Below are positions 17,980-26,094 of a DNA stretch of 33,941 nt, piece by piece. Below the pieces are notes generated by a model. It was given only the letters and a program-made list of their open reading frames with translations. It was not told where the DNA came from and ran no database searches. The DNA lies in contig NZ_GL883084.1 of the NCBI RefSeq assembly GCF_000204035.1, positions 501,585 to 535,525 on the forward strand, read 5' to 3'. Source of the DNA: Brevundimonas diminuta ATCC 11568. GTDB taxonomy: Bacteria; Pseudomonadota; Alphaproteobacteria; Caulobacterales; Caulobacteraceae. Position numbers and translations under genes: made by a program. Numbering within the stretch: the stretch's first letter is position 1; each line of letters starts with the position of its first letter.

Positions 17980-18054
17980 CGAAGAAGACCTGGGGCGAAT
18001 CCGGAAAAAGTGCGTTTCACCATGCGTCCGCCGGCGCGCGGGGACAAGGGAAGA

Positions 18055-18101
18055 TGCGCACATCTAGCGATCACTTTTCAACCGACCGCTAGATATGGTG
18101 T
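18055..18101 (-). promoter_or_regulatory. paired NrdR-box-like operators upstream of nrdB
   Basis: Read toward nrdB, the distal box (18086-18101) is ACACCATATCTAGCGG and the proximal box (18055-18070) is TCGCTAGATGTGCGCA. The NrdR consensus is ACACTATATCTAGTGT or close variants. Box centres (18093.5 and 18062.5) are 31 bp apart, three helical turns, the spacing NrdR tetramers need. The distal box is good; the proximal one is degenerate. The divergent GST promoter lies on the other side. Confidence 0.75.
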
Positions 18102-18134
18102 TTCCGTGACAAGAAATTGGGGAGGAAGATGGGG

Positions 18135-18785
18135 ATGGTTTTCACGCTCTACGGCGCCGCCGGGTCCGGCTCGGTCCCGGTCGAGGCGACGCTGCGGCTG
18201 ATCGGGCAGGACCATCGCGTCATCGAGGCCCCGACCTGGGAGGGCGAGGCCGAGCGGGACAAGGTGGCGCAGGTCAATCCGATGCGCCAAGTGCCGGCCC
18301 TGGTCACGCCGGGCGGCGAGGTGATCACCGAAAGCGCCGCCATCCTGATCTGGCTGGCCGATTCCCACCCGCAGGCCCGGCTGTCGCCCGCGCTGGACGA
18401 TCCGCGCCGGGCGCAGTTCCTGCGCTGGATGAGCTTCATCCCCGCCGCCGTCTATTCGATGTTCTGGGTGCGGGACGAGCCGTCTCGCCTGGCCGGCGAC
18501 GATCCGCAGGCCCAGGCTGAAATCCAGCGCCGCACCATCGAACGCATCGCCGACTGCTGGCGGATGATGGACGCCCAGATCACGCCGGGCCGCTTCCTGC
18601 TGGGCGAGGAGATGACGGTGCTGGACCTCTATGTCGCCGTCGCAAGCCGCTGGACGCCTCGGCGTCGCCGCTTTTACACCGAAGCGCCCGGCATGGCCGA
18701 GGTCGTCCGCCGCGTGGACGCCCTGCCTGAGCTTCAATCCTTCTGGGCCGAGCGGTTCCCGTTCGACGAGGGCTGGGAGGGTTAG
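18135..18785 (+). CDS. glutathione S-transferase family protein
   Basis: 216 residues, cytosolic. The N-terminal thioredoxin-like domain (about 1-80) opens MVFTLYGAAGSGSVPVEATL and contains the cis-Pro glutathione-site block NPMRQVPALVTPGG followed by ITESAAILIWLAD, in which the Glu-Ser pair binds the gamma-glutamyl group. The all-helical C-terminal domain includes the N-capping/DLY motif EEMTVLDLYVAV. The catalytic Ser/Cys is not obvious (GSGS at 10-13 is the candidate). Three starts are close together (TTG 18117, ATG 18129, ATG 18135); GGAGG at 18121-18125 is best spaced for 18135. It diverges from nrdB and converges with the CoA-transferase with only 3 bp between stops. Confidence 0.88.
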   Translation: MVFTLYGAAGSGSVPVEATLRLIGQDHRVIEAPTWEGEAERDKVAQVNPMRQVPALVTPGGEVITESAAILIWLADSHPQARLSPALDDPRRAQFLRWMSFIPAAVYSMFWVRDEPSRLAGDDPQAQAEIQRRTIERIADCWRMMDAQITPGRFLLGEEMTVLDLYVAVASRWTPRRRRFYTEAPGMAEVVRRVDALPELQSFWAERFPFDEGWEG

Positions 18786-18788
18786 GGC

Positions 18789-20108
18789 CTAGAAGAGGCC
18801 CATCGCCTTCGCCTCACGCTCCAGCCCTTCGCGGAACTCGGGCGCGGCCAGGCTGATCAGGGCGCGGGCGCGGGCGTCGTCGGTCAGCCCCTTCAGATTG
18901 GCCGCTCCATGCTCGGTGACGACGTAGTGGATGTCGTTGCGCGGGGTCGTCGCCGGGCCGTCCAGACGCGCCACGATGCGCGAGGCCGTCCCCTTGGCCG
19001 CCGTGGAGTGGCAGGCGATGATCGACTTTCCGCCCTCGGACGCCGCCGCGCCGCGCACGAAGTCCAGCTGGCCGCCCGACGCCGTGTACTGCCGCCCGTT
19101 CAGGTATTCCGAGCAGCAGGCGCCGAACAGGTCGATCTGCAAGGTCGCGTTGACCGAGATCATCTTCGCATTGCGGGCGATGACCGCCGGGTCGTTCACA
19201 TAGTCGACAGGGCGGGCCTCGAAGGCCGGGTTCTCGTGCAGGAACTCATAGGTCGAGCGGTTCCCCATCGAGAAGGTGAAGACCGTCTTGCCGGGGTGCA
19301 GGGTCTTGCGCGCATTGGTGACGACGCCCGCCTTCATCAGTTCGACCAGGCCCGGCGTCAGCATCTCGGTGTGGATGCCGAGGTCGCGATGGTCGTGGAG
19401 CGCCGCGCACACCGCGTCCGGCAGGGCGCCGATGCCCATCTGCAGCGTCGAGCCGTCCTCGACCATGCCGGCGATCAAGGCCCCGATGGCCAGATCCTGC
19501 GGCTGCTGCGGCGCCTTGCCCGCCTCCAGCAAGGGGGCCGAATGCTCGACCAGGGCCGCGACCTGCGAGACATGGACGCGGCAATCGCCGAACACGCGCG
19601 GCATGTGCGGATTGACCTCCAGGATCACCCGTTCGGCGCTCTCGGAGACAGCCAGGGCGTAGTCGGTGTTGGTCCCCAGGCTGAAATAGCCCTCGGCGTC
19701 CATCGGCGAGACCGTCGCCAGCAGGGTGTCGACGCCGATTTCGCGCGTCAGCACGCGCGGCGTCTGCTGAAAGCCGGTCGGCACGAACCAGACGGCGCGA
19801 CGGCCCTCTTCGATCCCGCGCGCTTCCAGCTTCCGCTCGATGGCGCCGTGGAACAGGCTGTGCGGGCGGATGCGGTCAGTCAGTTCGAAGCGCATCACCG
19901 TCTCGCCCGCGATGGCGGTGGACAGCAGGTAGTAGAGGTTGACGTCCCCCACCTGCCGCGCCTCGGCCCGGTCGGCCAGGGCCTTCAGCAGGGCGGGCGG
20001 CTGGCCGACGCCCAGGGCCATGGCGACCTTGGCGCCCGACGGGATCAGGGCGGCCGCCGCCTGAGGCGTCGTCAGGCGTTCGGCGTAGAGGGCGGCGAAA
20101 TCGGTCAT
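18789..20108 (-). CDS. acetyl-CoA hydrolase/CoA-transferase family protein
   Basis: 439 residues, cytosolic, two-domain CoA-transferase (Cat1/4-hydroxybutyrate CoA-transferase type). The N-terminal half has SGAKVAMALGVGQPPALLKAL. The C-terminal half has MGIGALPDAVCAAL and then GIHTEMLTPGLVELM, whose Glu (about residue 245) should form the glutamyl-CoA intermediate. It also has the glycine-rich GGQLDFVRGAAASEGGKS and TEHGAANLKGLTDDARA blocks typical of the family. It probably moves CoA between acetyl-CoA/succinyl-CoA and a short-chain acid. AGGAG seven bases before ATG supports the start. It lies 124 bp downstream of the PAP2 gene on the same strand; no operon partner indicates the substrate. 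Confidence 0.92.
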   Translation of the reverse strand: MTDFAALYAERLTTPQAAAALIPSGAKVAMALGVGQPPALLKALADRAEARQVGDVNLYYLLSTAIAGETVMRFELTDRIRPHSLFHGAIERKLEARGIEEGRRAVWFVPTGFQQTPRVLTREIGVDTLLATVSPMDAEGYFSLGTNTDYALAVSESAERVILEVNPHMPRVFGDCRVHVSQVAALVEHSAPLLEAGKAPQQPQDLAIGALIAGMVEDGSTLQMGIGALPDAVCAALHDHRDLGIHTEMLTPGLVELMKAGVVTNARKTLHPGKTVFTFSMGNRSTYEFLHENPAFEARPVDYVNDPAVIARNAKMISVNATLQIDLFGACCSEYLNGRQYTASGGQLDFVRGAAASEGGKSIIACHSTAAKGTASRIVARLDGPATTPRNDIHYVVTEHGAANLKGLTDDARARALISLAAPEFREGLEREAKAMGLF

Positions 20109-20232
20109 GGGAAACTCCTGAAGCGTCGTCCTTGAGGGCGTCCGTCGCTTGCGTGGCGACGGCTTCTGATCGCCTTTATCCGACAGCCGCGCGCCTTCGC
20201 GGCGCTAGACCTTGGTCTAAGAAACCATACGC

Positions 20233-20970
20233 CTAGGGCGCGTCCTGCAGGGGCGCGTCGTGCAGGCGCTGGCGCCGCTCGGCGGCGTAGGCGATCAGCC
20301 ACAGGGCCATCGACCAGGCGGCGCCCACGCTCCACCCCGCGAACACGTCCGACGCCCAGTGCGCGCCCAGATAGATGCGCGTCAGCCCGATCAGCAGGGC
20401 GATCGCCACCGCGCAGCCCAGAACATAGGCCTTTAGCCGCTTGCGTGGAAAAGCGCGCGTCAGCATGACCCCCAGCGTCAGATAGAAGACGGTCGACAGC
20501 AGGGCGTGGCCCGAGGGGAAGCTGGCGTTCAGCGTCTCCACCGCCTGATAGATTTCGGGCGGCCGTTCGCGCTCGAACAGGGCTTTCAGGCCTTCGCTCA
20601 GGGCCACCCCGCCCGCCAGGCCGACGACCAGCATCAGCGCCGACAGCCGCTTGCCCATGATCAGCAGGAAGCCGATGGCGATGACGGCGAACAGGGTCAG
20701 CACCGATATGCCGCCGAGCGAGGTCAGATCCGCCGCCGCCTCGTGCAGCCACCACGGCCCCCAGGGGCGCCCCGGATCATCGGCGAAGGGCCGCACCGCC
20801 GCCAACACCGCATGGTCAAAGGCCTGGCCGTCGGCTTCCTGAATGTCGTCGGCCACCTCGATGAAGATCAACACCCCCAGGGCGACCACCAGCATGGCGG
20901 CCACGGCGGCGATCTCCGTGCGGGCGACGCGCAGGGCGCGGGTCAGGAAGGCGGTGGGATGCGGGGCCAT
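20233..20970 (-). CDS. PAP2-family membrane phosphatase
   Basis: 245-residue integral membrane protein with about five or six helices. The three-part PAP2 signature is complete: KALFERERPP (motif 1), PSGHALLS (motif 2, catalytic-site His) and TRIYLGAHWASDVFAG (motif 3, nucleophile His and its Asp). Such enzymes dephosphorylate lipid phosphates such as undecaprenyl pyrophosphate, phosphatidylglycerol phosphate or phosphatidate on the periplasmic face. The substrate is not decided by sequence. The N-terminal ~50 residues include TM1 and a periplasmic acidic loop (EVADDIQEADGQAFD). The start at 20970 diverges from nrdA across a 277-bp region. Confidence 0.9.
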   Translation of the reverse strand: MAPHPTAFLTRALRVARTEIAAVAAMLVVALGVLIFIEVADDIQEADGQAFDHAVLAAVRPFADDPGRPWGPWWLHEAAADLTSLGGISVLTLFAVIAIGFLLIMGKRLSALMLVVGLAGGVALSEGLKALFERERPPEIYQAVETLNASFPSGHALLSTVFYLTLGVMLTRAFPRKRLKAYVLGCAVAIALLIGLTRIYLGAHWASDVFAGWSVGAAWSMALWLIAYAAERRQRLHDAPLQDAP

Positions 20971-21150
20971 GGGGCGCTAACGGCCAAGCTGTTGCGGTGT
21001 TCCCTGTCAGCCCTCGCAGAAATCGACGACGGTTCGGTGAAAAATGTGATCCCGCATTTCCTGAGTCATTTCCACAGGGTGTGATCAGCCGCCCACCGAT
21101 TCGTCAGAAAAGCTCCCGTCAAGAGCTTTACCTGCGGTTAGGGATATGCA

Positions 21151-21197
21151 CCCATATATCTAGCCGAACACCGGCAAGCAGCCACTAGATGTAGTGT
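21151..21197 (+). promoter_or_regulatory. paired NrdR-box-like operators upstream of nrdA
   Basis: Box 1 (21151-21166) is CCCATATATCTAGCCG; box 2 (21182-21197) is CCACTAGATGTAGTGT, differing at two of 16 positions from the reverse form of ACACTATATCTAGTGT. Centres are 31 bp apart. The arrangement and even the weaker-box sequence mirror the pair upstream of nrdB. Box 2 ends about 50 bp before the nrdA ATG, so a repressor here would overlap the promoter. Confidence 0.85.
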
Positions 21198-21247
21198 CTC
21201 AAACCGGTACGGCCTTCTAATCGCATTTGTTCGGGACAGGGACGAAA

Positions 21248-23131
21248 ATGGCTGGCGGCGAAGCGTTGCAGACGACGGAATTCTCTACGGTTTCCTCGGC
21301 GTCGCCCGAGACCAAGCCGGAGCTGACGGTGGTGAACGGCCTGAAACTGGACCGCACGCGCGACGCCCTGCTGACCGAATTCGGCAAGAAGACGCTGGAA
21401 GACCGCTACCTGCTGGCGGGCGAAAGCTATCAGGACATGTTCGCCCGCGTGGCCACGGCCTACGCCGACGACGCGGATCACGCCCAGCGCGTCTACGACT
21501 ATATGTCCAAGCTGTGGTTCATGCCGGCGACGCCGGTGCTGTCGAACGGCGGCGCCGATCGCGGCCTGCCGATCTCCTGCTTCCTGAACTCGGTCAACGA
21601 CAGCCTGGACGGCATCCAGAACGTCTGGAACGAGAACGTCTCCCTGGCCTCGAACGGCGGCGGCATCGGCACCTATTGGGGCGGCGTCCGCTCCATCGGC
21701 GAGAAGGTCAAGGGCGCGGGTCAGACCTCGGGCATCATCCCCTTCATCCGCGTGATGGATTCGCTGACCCTGGCGATTTCGCAGGGCTCGCTGCGTCGCG
21801 GCTCGGCCGCCGTCTATCTGGACATCCACCACCCGGAAATCGAAGAGTTCCTTGAGATCCGCAAGCCGTCGGGCGACTTCAACCGCCGCTCGCTGAACCT
21901 GCACCACGGCATCAACATCACCGACGCCTTCATGGAGGCGGTCCGCGACGGCAAGCCCTTCGACCTGATCTCGCCCAAGAACGGCGAGGTCCGCAAAACC
22001 GTCGACGCCCGCAACCTGTGGACCAAGATCCTCGAAATCCGGATGCAGACGGGCGAGCCATATCTGATCTTCTCGGACACGGTGAACCGGCAGATGCCGC
22101 AGCACCAGAAGGATCTGGGCCTGTCGGTCAAGCAGTCCAACCTGTGCTCGGAAATCATGCTGCACACGGGTCTGGACCATAAGGGCGTCGAGCGCACCGC
22201 CGTCTGCTGCCTGTCGTCGGTCAACGCCGAGACCTTCCTGGAGTGGCGCGAAGAGCCGCGCTTCATCGAGGACATCATGCGCTTCCTCGACAATGTGCTC
22301 GAGGACTTCATCACTCGCGCCCCGTCGTCCATGGCCGCCGCCGTCTATTCGGCCCAGCGCGAGCGTTCGGTGGGTCTGGGCCTGATGGGCTTCCACTCCT
22401 TCCTGCAGTCGCAGGGCGTGGCCTTTGAATCGGCCATGGCCAAGAGCTGGAACATGCGCCTGTTCAAGCACCTGCGTCGCGAGGCCGACAAGGCCAGCCG
22501 CACCCTGGCCGAAGAAAAGGGCCCCTGCCCCGACGCCGCCGATCGCGGCGTGATGGAGCGGTTCAGCCACAAGCTGGCCATCGCTCCGACCGCCTCGATC
22601 TCGATCATCTGCGGCGGCACGTCGGCGGGCATCGAGCCGATCCCGGCCAACATCTACACCCACAAGACCCTGTCGGGCTCCTTCGCGGTCAAGAACCCCT
22701 ATCTGCAGGATCTGCTGGGCGAGAAGGGCATCGACACCGAGGCCGTCTGGTCTTCGATCCTCGAGAACGAAGGCTCGGTCCAGCACCTGGACGCCCTCAG
22801 CGACGACGAGAAGGCCATCTACAAGACCGCCTTCGAGCTGGATCAGCGCTGGGTCATCGAACTGGCCGCCGACCGCACCGGCGACATCTGCCAGGCGCAG
22901 TCGCTGAACCTGTTCATCCCCGGCGACGTCAACAAGTGGGATCTGCACATGCTGCACTGGTCGGCGTGGGAGCGGGGCCTGAAGTCGCTGTATTATCTGC
23001 GGTCCAAGTCGGTGCAGCGCGCCGCCTTCGCCGGCGCCGAGGACAAGAAGGAAGAAGAGATCGATCCGAACCAGCCGGACCTCTTCTCCATCGCCCGCAC
23101 CGACTATGACGAGTGCCTGGCCTGCCAGTAA
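21248..23131 (+). CDS. nrdA: ribonucleotide reductase class Ia, alpha (catalytic) subunit, no ATP-cone
   Basis: 627-residue large subunit. Substrate-site Cys111 is in LPISCFLNS. The glycine-rich LASNGGGIGTYWGG follows, then SLRRGSAAVYLDIHHPEIEEF. The radical site NLCSE gives Asn298-Cys300-Glu302. A second redox cysteine lies in AVCCLSS, PTASISIICGG follows, and the C-terminal shuttle cysteines are CLAC (623, 626) two residues from the end. The protein begins directly with the helical ten-stranded-barrel entry (LDRTRDALLTEFGKKTLEDRY), so the ~90-residue ATP-cone that gives overall activity control is absent. ATG at 21248 with AGGGA upstream is the start; a TTG 21 bases earlier is unlikely. A terminator follows the gene. 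Confidence 0.96.
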   Translation: MAGGEALQTTEFSTVSSASPETKPELTVVNGLKLDRTRDALLTEFGKKTLEDRYLLAGESYQDMFARVATAYADDADHAQRVYDYMSKLWFMPATPVLSNGGADRGLPISCFLNSVNDSLDGIQNVWNENVSLASNGGGIGTYWGGVRSIGEKVKGAGQTSGIIPFIRVMDSLTLAISQGSLRRGSAAVYLDIHHPEIEEFLEIRKPSGDFNRRSLNLHHGINITDAFMEAVRDGKPFDLISPKNGEVRKTVDARNLWTKILEIRMQTGEPYLIFSDTVNRQMPQHQKDLGLSVKQSNLCSEIMLHTGLDHKGVERTAVCCLSSVNAETFLEWREEPRFIEDIMRFLDNVLEDFITRAPSSMAAAVYSAQRERSVGLGLMGFHSFLQSQGVAFESAMAKSWNMRLFKHLRREADKASRTLAEEKGPCPDAADRGVMERFSHKLAIAPTASISIICGGTSAGIEPIPANIYTHKTLSGSFAVKNPYLQDLLGEKGIDTEAVWSSILENEGSVQHLDALSDDEKAIYKTAFELDQRWVIELAADRTGDICQAQSLNLFIPGDVNKWDLHMLHWSAWERGLKSLYYLRSKSVQRAAFAGAEDKKEEEIDPNQPDLFSIARTDYDECLACQ

Positions 23132-23166
23132 GGCAAGCCTTCACACTCAACGCCATCGCCTTTGAG

Positions 23167-23200
23167 CCGCCCGGGGAACCCTCTCCGGGCGGTTTCGTTC
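23167..23200 (+). terminator. terminator after nrdA
   Basis: CCGCCCGG (23167-23174) pairs with CCGGGCGG (23185-23192) over a 10-nt loop and is followed by TTTCGTTCGT. It starts 35 bp after the nrdA stop. Confidence 0.65.
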
Positions 23201-23290
23201 GTCATAAAGGAATGTGGCGTAAAAGAGTCCGTTGCGGTTCCCCGGCGTTCGTGCACAGTGGAAGCGTTAACGGATCGGGAGGCACCGTTG

Positions 23291-24148
23291 ATGCGTCGGA
23301 TGGCATGGGCAGGATGGATGATCGCGGCGGTCGCCCCGACGACCGTTTTCGCCATGCCGCAAACCGTTGTGGAAGGCCCCATCGCCGCGCGCGGCGGCGA
23401 CGCCATCCGGTTCGAGGACGCCGCCGCCCGGCTGGACAGCCGCCTGCCCTTCACCGCCGAACCTGACGCCGCCTTCGGCGCCCCGGTGCAGTTCAACGAT
23501 GTCGCCCGGCTGAGCGCCGATCAGGGCGAACTGCGTCAGGAAGCCTGGTTCGCCGGCGACGGCTTCACCGACCGACTGCGGATCACCACGACTGGAGAAC
23601 TGCGTCGCGCCGACGGCTCGCCCGCGCCGCCGCGCGCCCTCGACCCCGTCGCCTTCTCGGGCGAGAGCTATGACGTCACCTATACGCGCGGCTGGACCGC
23701 CGCCAAGGGCCGCACGGCCTCGGGTCTGGAGGTGTCGCTGACGCCCCACGCCGGCTTCGGCGTCGGCAGCGACGGCCCCTCGGCCGAGGCGGGCGCCACC
23801 CTGCGCATCGGCGAGAACCTGGACCGCCTGGCCCCCAACGGCGACGAGGCCTTCGGCGAGCGGCCGCGCTGGTATCTGTACGCGGCCGGGTCCAAGCGGG
23901 CGGTCGGCTACAACTTCGCCCGCACCCGCGACGGCGACTTCGCCCGGTCCGGGGTCAGCCAGGACGCCGGAACCTACCTGGGCGACGCCTCCATCGGCGT
24001 GGCCTATCGCCGGGGCTCAGTGCAGAGCTCCTTCGGCGTCGTCTATCGCGAGATCGAGGCCAAGGGCCTGCGCGGCTATCAGGGCATCAGAACCGATGTG
24101 TCGGAAGGCCTGGTGGCCTTCCAACTGACGATCCGCCCGCCGCGCTAG
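23291..24148 (+). CDS. LpxR-like (DUF2219) outer-membrane protein
   Basis: 285 residues with a Sec signal (MRRMAWAGWMIAAVAPTTVFA). The mature part is rich in alternating beta-strand sequence. The C-terminal third, RPRWYLYAAGSKRAVGYNFART, DAGTYLGDASIGVAYRRGSV and SSFGVVYREIEAKG, resembles the end of LpxR lipid A 3'-O-deacylase family barrels (pattern G-D-x-x-x-G-V-A then VYR-x-x-E). The N-terminal catalytic Asn/Asp/His cluster of true LpxR is not evident, so it may be a non-catalytic relative. GGGAGG nine bases upstream supports ATG 23291; the frame continues upstream to 23162 but across the nrdA terminator. It converges with ggt with 15 bp between the stops. Confidence 0.6.
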   Translation: MRRMAWAGWMIAAVAPTTVFAMPQTVVEGPIAARGGDAIRFEDAAARLDSRLPFTAEPDAAFGAPVQFNDVARLSADQGELRQEAWFAGDGFTDRLRITTTGELRRADGSPAPPRALDPVAFSGESYDVTYTRGWTAAKGRTASGLEVSLTPHAGFGVGSDGPSAEAGATLRIGENLDRLAPNGDEAFGERPRWYLYAAGSKRAVGYNFARTRDGDFARSGVSQDAGTYLGDASIGVAYRRGSVQSSFGVVYREIEAKGLRGYQGIRTDVSEGLVAFQLTIRPPR

Positions 24149-24163
24149 GCGGCCCCGCGCCCC

Positions 24164-25942
24164 TTACTGCGTCCGCGCCACGCCCTCGCGGCGGCTGTCG
24201 GCCGCCCCGTCCCAGCGCCCGTTCCGCCACAGCCCGCCATGCAGGCCCGAAGTCTCGGTCGTATTGGGCCGCAGCTCGACGCCCCGCTCCGCCATGCCGT
24301 CGCGCACCGCCTCGGGGAAGCCTTCGGTGTCGGCGCCGAAACCGTCGCCCTTGGCCACCAGATTCGGCAGGTCGAAGGCCTGTTGCAGCGGCAGCCCCCA
24401 GGCCAGGGCGCCGATCAGGGCCTTGGCGTTATAGGCCAGGATGGACGATCCGCCCGGCGAGCCCAGCAGGCCGATCAGACGTCCTTCGCGATCCAGGATC
24501 AGGGCCGGCGACATGGACGAGCGCGGCCGCTTGCCCGCCGCCACGGCGTTGGCCGCCGGCGTGCCGTCCGACGCCGTCGGCACCATGGAGAAGTCGGTCA
24601 GCTGATTGTTCAGGAAGAAGCCGCCCGCCATCCGGCCCGAACCGAACAGGCTCTCGACCGTGGTGGTCATGCTGACGGCGTCGCCCTTCGCATCGACGAC
24701 GACCAGGTGCGAGGTGCCCGCCGGTTCGCGCGTGGCGTCCGCGCCGACGTTCGGCGCCCCCGCCGGCACGCCATAGGGCGCCGCGCCGCGCAGAGCCGGC
24801 GCCAGAGCCGCCCGCTCAGCGACATAGGCCGGGTCCAGCAGGCCTGCGACCGGCACGGAGACGAAGGCCGGATCGCCGAAATAGCGGTCGCGGTCGGCGT
24901 ACATCAGCCGCTGCAGCTGGCCGAAGGCGGCCCAGGCCTCGGGGCTGTCCGGCCCCTTGTCGATGTCCGGCGTCTGCTCGGCCATGGCCAGCAGCTCCAG
25001 GATGGAGGCGCCGCTGGACGGCGGCGGCGGCACGCAGATGGTGTAGATCTTATAGGGACCGCACACGGCCTCGCGCACCACGGGGCGATAGCCGGCGATG
25101 TCGGCTGCCGTCAGGGCGCCGGGTCGCGGGCCTTCGTTGACCGCCTCGACGATGGCCTCGGCCAGCGGGCCCTGCTGCAGGGCGGCCGCGCCCTCGCGCG
25201 CGATGCGGCGCACCGTCTCGGCGTAGGCCGGATTGCGCAAGGTCTCGCCCGCCTGATAGCGCGCGCCGTCCGGCTTGGTGAAATACTCGGTCGCCCAGCG
25301 CGTCTTCGCCTGGGGGGCATCGCCGTTGATCATGCCGGCCAGACGCGGGCTGACGATGAAGCCGTCCTGCGCCAGTTTCTCGGCGTCGCCGAACAGGTCG
25401 GACCAGGCCAGGACGCCGTGCTGCTGCTGAGCCAGGGCCAGCATGGGCACCACGCCCGGCGCCCCGGTCGAGCGTCCGCTCAACACCGCATCGACAAAGG
25501 CCAGCGGCTTGCCGTTCTCATAGAAGAGCTCAGGCGTGGCGGAGGCGGGGGCCGTCTCACGTCCGTCATAGACGGTGATCGCGCCGCTTCCGGCGTCATA
25601 GAACATCATGAAGGCGCCGCCGCCCAAACCCGAGGACTGCGGCTCGGTCAGACCCAGCACCGCCTGGATCGCCACCGCCGCGTCCACGGCCGAACCGCCT
25701 CGGGCCAGCACCTTCATCCCCGCCTCGACCGCCAGGGGGTTGGCCGCCGACACGAACGGCCCCCTGGCGACGGAGGCCTGCGCCGCCGCAGGCGCCTCAG
25801 CCGAAACCGGCGCCGCCTCGGCCTGAACCCCTTCCGCCGTCGTCGTGCATCCCGTCAGCAACAGGGCCGCAAGCGCCGTCCCGGCCGCGAGAGAGGAAAT
25901 CCTGCGCGCAGGGCGCAGATGGGAGAAGGAAAAGGCGCGCAC
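24164..25942 (-). CDS. ggt: gamma-glutamyltransferase, lipoprotein form
   Basis: 592-residue Ntn-hydrolase that cleaves glutathione and other gamma-glutamyl compounds in the periplasm and autoprocesses into large and small subunits. The leader is a lipoprotein signal with LTGC, lipidated at Cys32, which differs from soluble E. coli Ggt. Large-subunit blocks: NPLAVEAGMKVLARGGSAVDAAVA, EPQSSGLGGGAFMMFYD and VYDGRETAPASA (the Arg binds the gamma-glutamyl carboxylate). The small subunit begins at the nucleophile Thr (about residue 408) in GTSHLVVVD, followed by DAVSMTTTVESLFGSG, GFFLNNQLTDFS, RPRSSMSP and the oxyanion GSPGGS. All key residues seem present. Confidence 0.94.
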   Translation of the reverse strand: MRAFSFSHLRPARRISSLAAGTALAALLLTGCTTTAEGVQAEAAPVSAEAPAAAQASVARGPFVSAANPLAVEAGMKVLARGGSAVDAAVAIQAVLGLTEPQSSGLGGGAFMMFYDAGSGAITVYDGRETAPASATPELFYENGKPLAFVDAVLSGRSTGAPGVVPMLALAQQQHGVLAWSDLFGDAEKLAQDGFIVSPRLAGMINGDAPQAKTRWATEYFTKPDGARYQAGETLRNPAYAETVRRIAREGAAALQQGPLAEAIVEAVNEGPRPGALTAADIAGYRPVVREAVCGPYKIYTICVPPPPSSGASILELLAMAEQTPDIDKGPDSPEAWAAFGQLQRLMYADRDRYFGDPAFVSVPVAGLLDPAYVAERAALAPALRGAAPYGVPAGAPNVGADATREPAGTSHLVVVDAKGDAVSMTTTVESLFGSGRMAGGFFLNNQLTDFSMVPTASDGTPAANAVAAGKRPRSSMSPALILDREGRLIGLLGSPGGSSILAYNAKALIGALAWGLPLQQAFDLPNLVAKGDGFGADTEGFPEAVRDGMAERGVELRPNTTETSGLHGGLWRNGRWDGAADSRREGVARTQ

Positions 25943-26011
25943 TCAAGCACTCCGGGACGTTACAGGGAGGCTTTATGCCTAGGCCCGCAGGCCTCCGAGG
26001 CCAACCCCGCA

Positions 26012-26035
26012 TTTTCTCAAGATTTTCTGAGAAAA
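26012..26035. repeat. perfect AT-rich inverted repeat upstream of ggt and tRNA-Arg
   Basis: TTTTCTCA (26012-26019) and TGAGAAAA (26028-26035) form a perfect 8-bp dyad, centres 16 bp apart, in an otherwise GC-rich context. It lies 70 bp upstream of the ggt start and just before the tRNA promoter. It could be an operator for either, or a small terminator-like hairpin. Confidence 0.5.
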
Positions 26036-26040
26036 CCTGC

Positions 26041-26069
26041 TTGCCAGCACGAAAGCGACCCGCTAGATA
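26041..26069 (+). promoter_or_regulatory. sigma-70 promoter of tRNA-Arg
   Basis: TTGCCA (26041-26046), 17-bp spacer, TAGATA (26064-26069), placing transcription start about 20 bases before the mature tRNA 5' end. Confidence 0.65.
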
Positions 26070-26094
26070 CCCGGCCCTGCCCGCAAGGCGGTGC

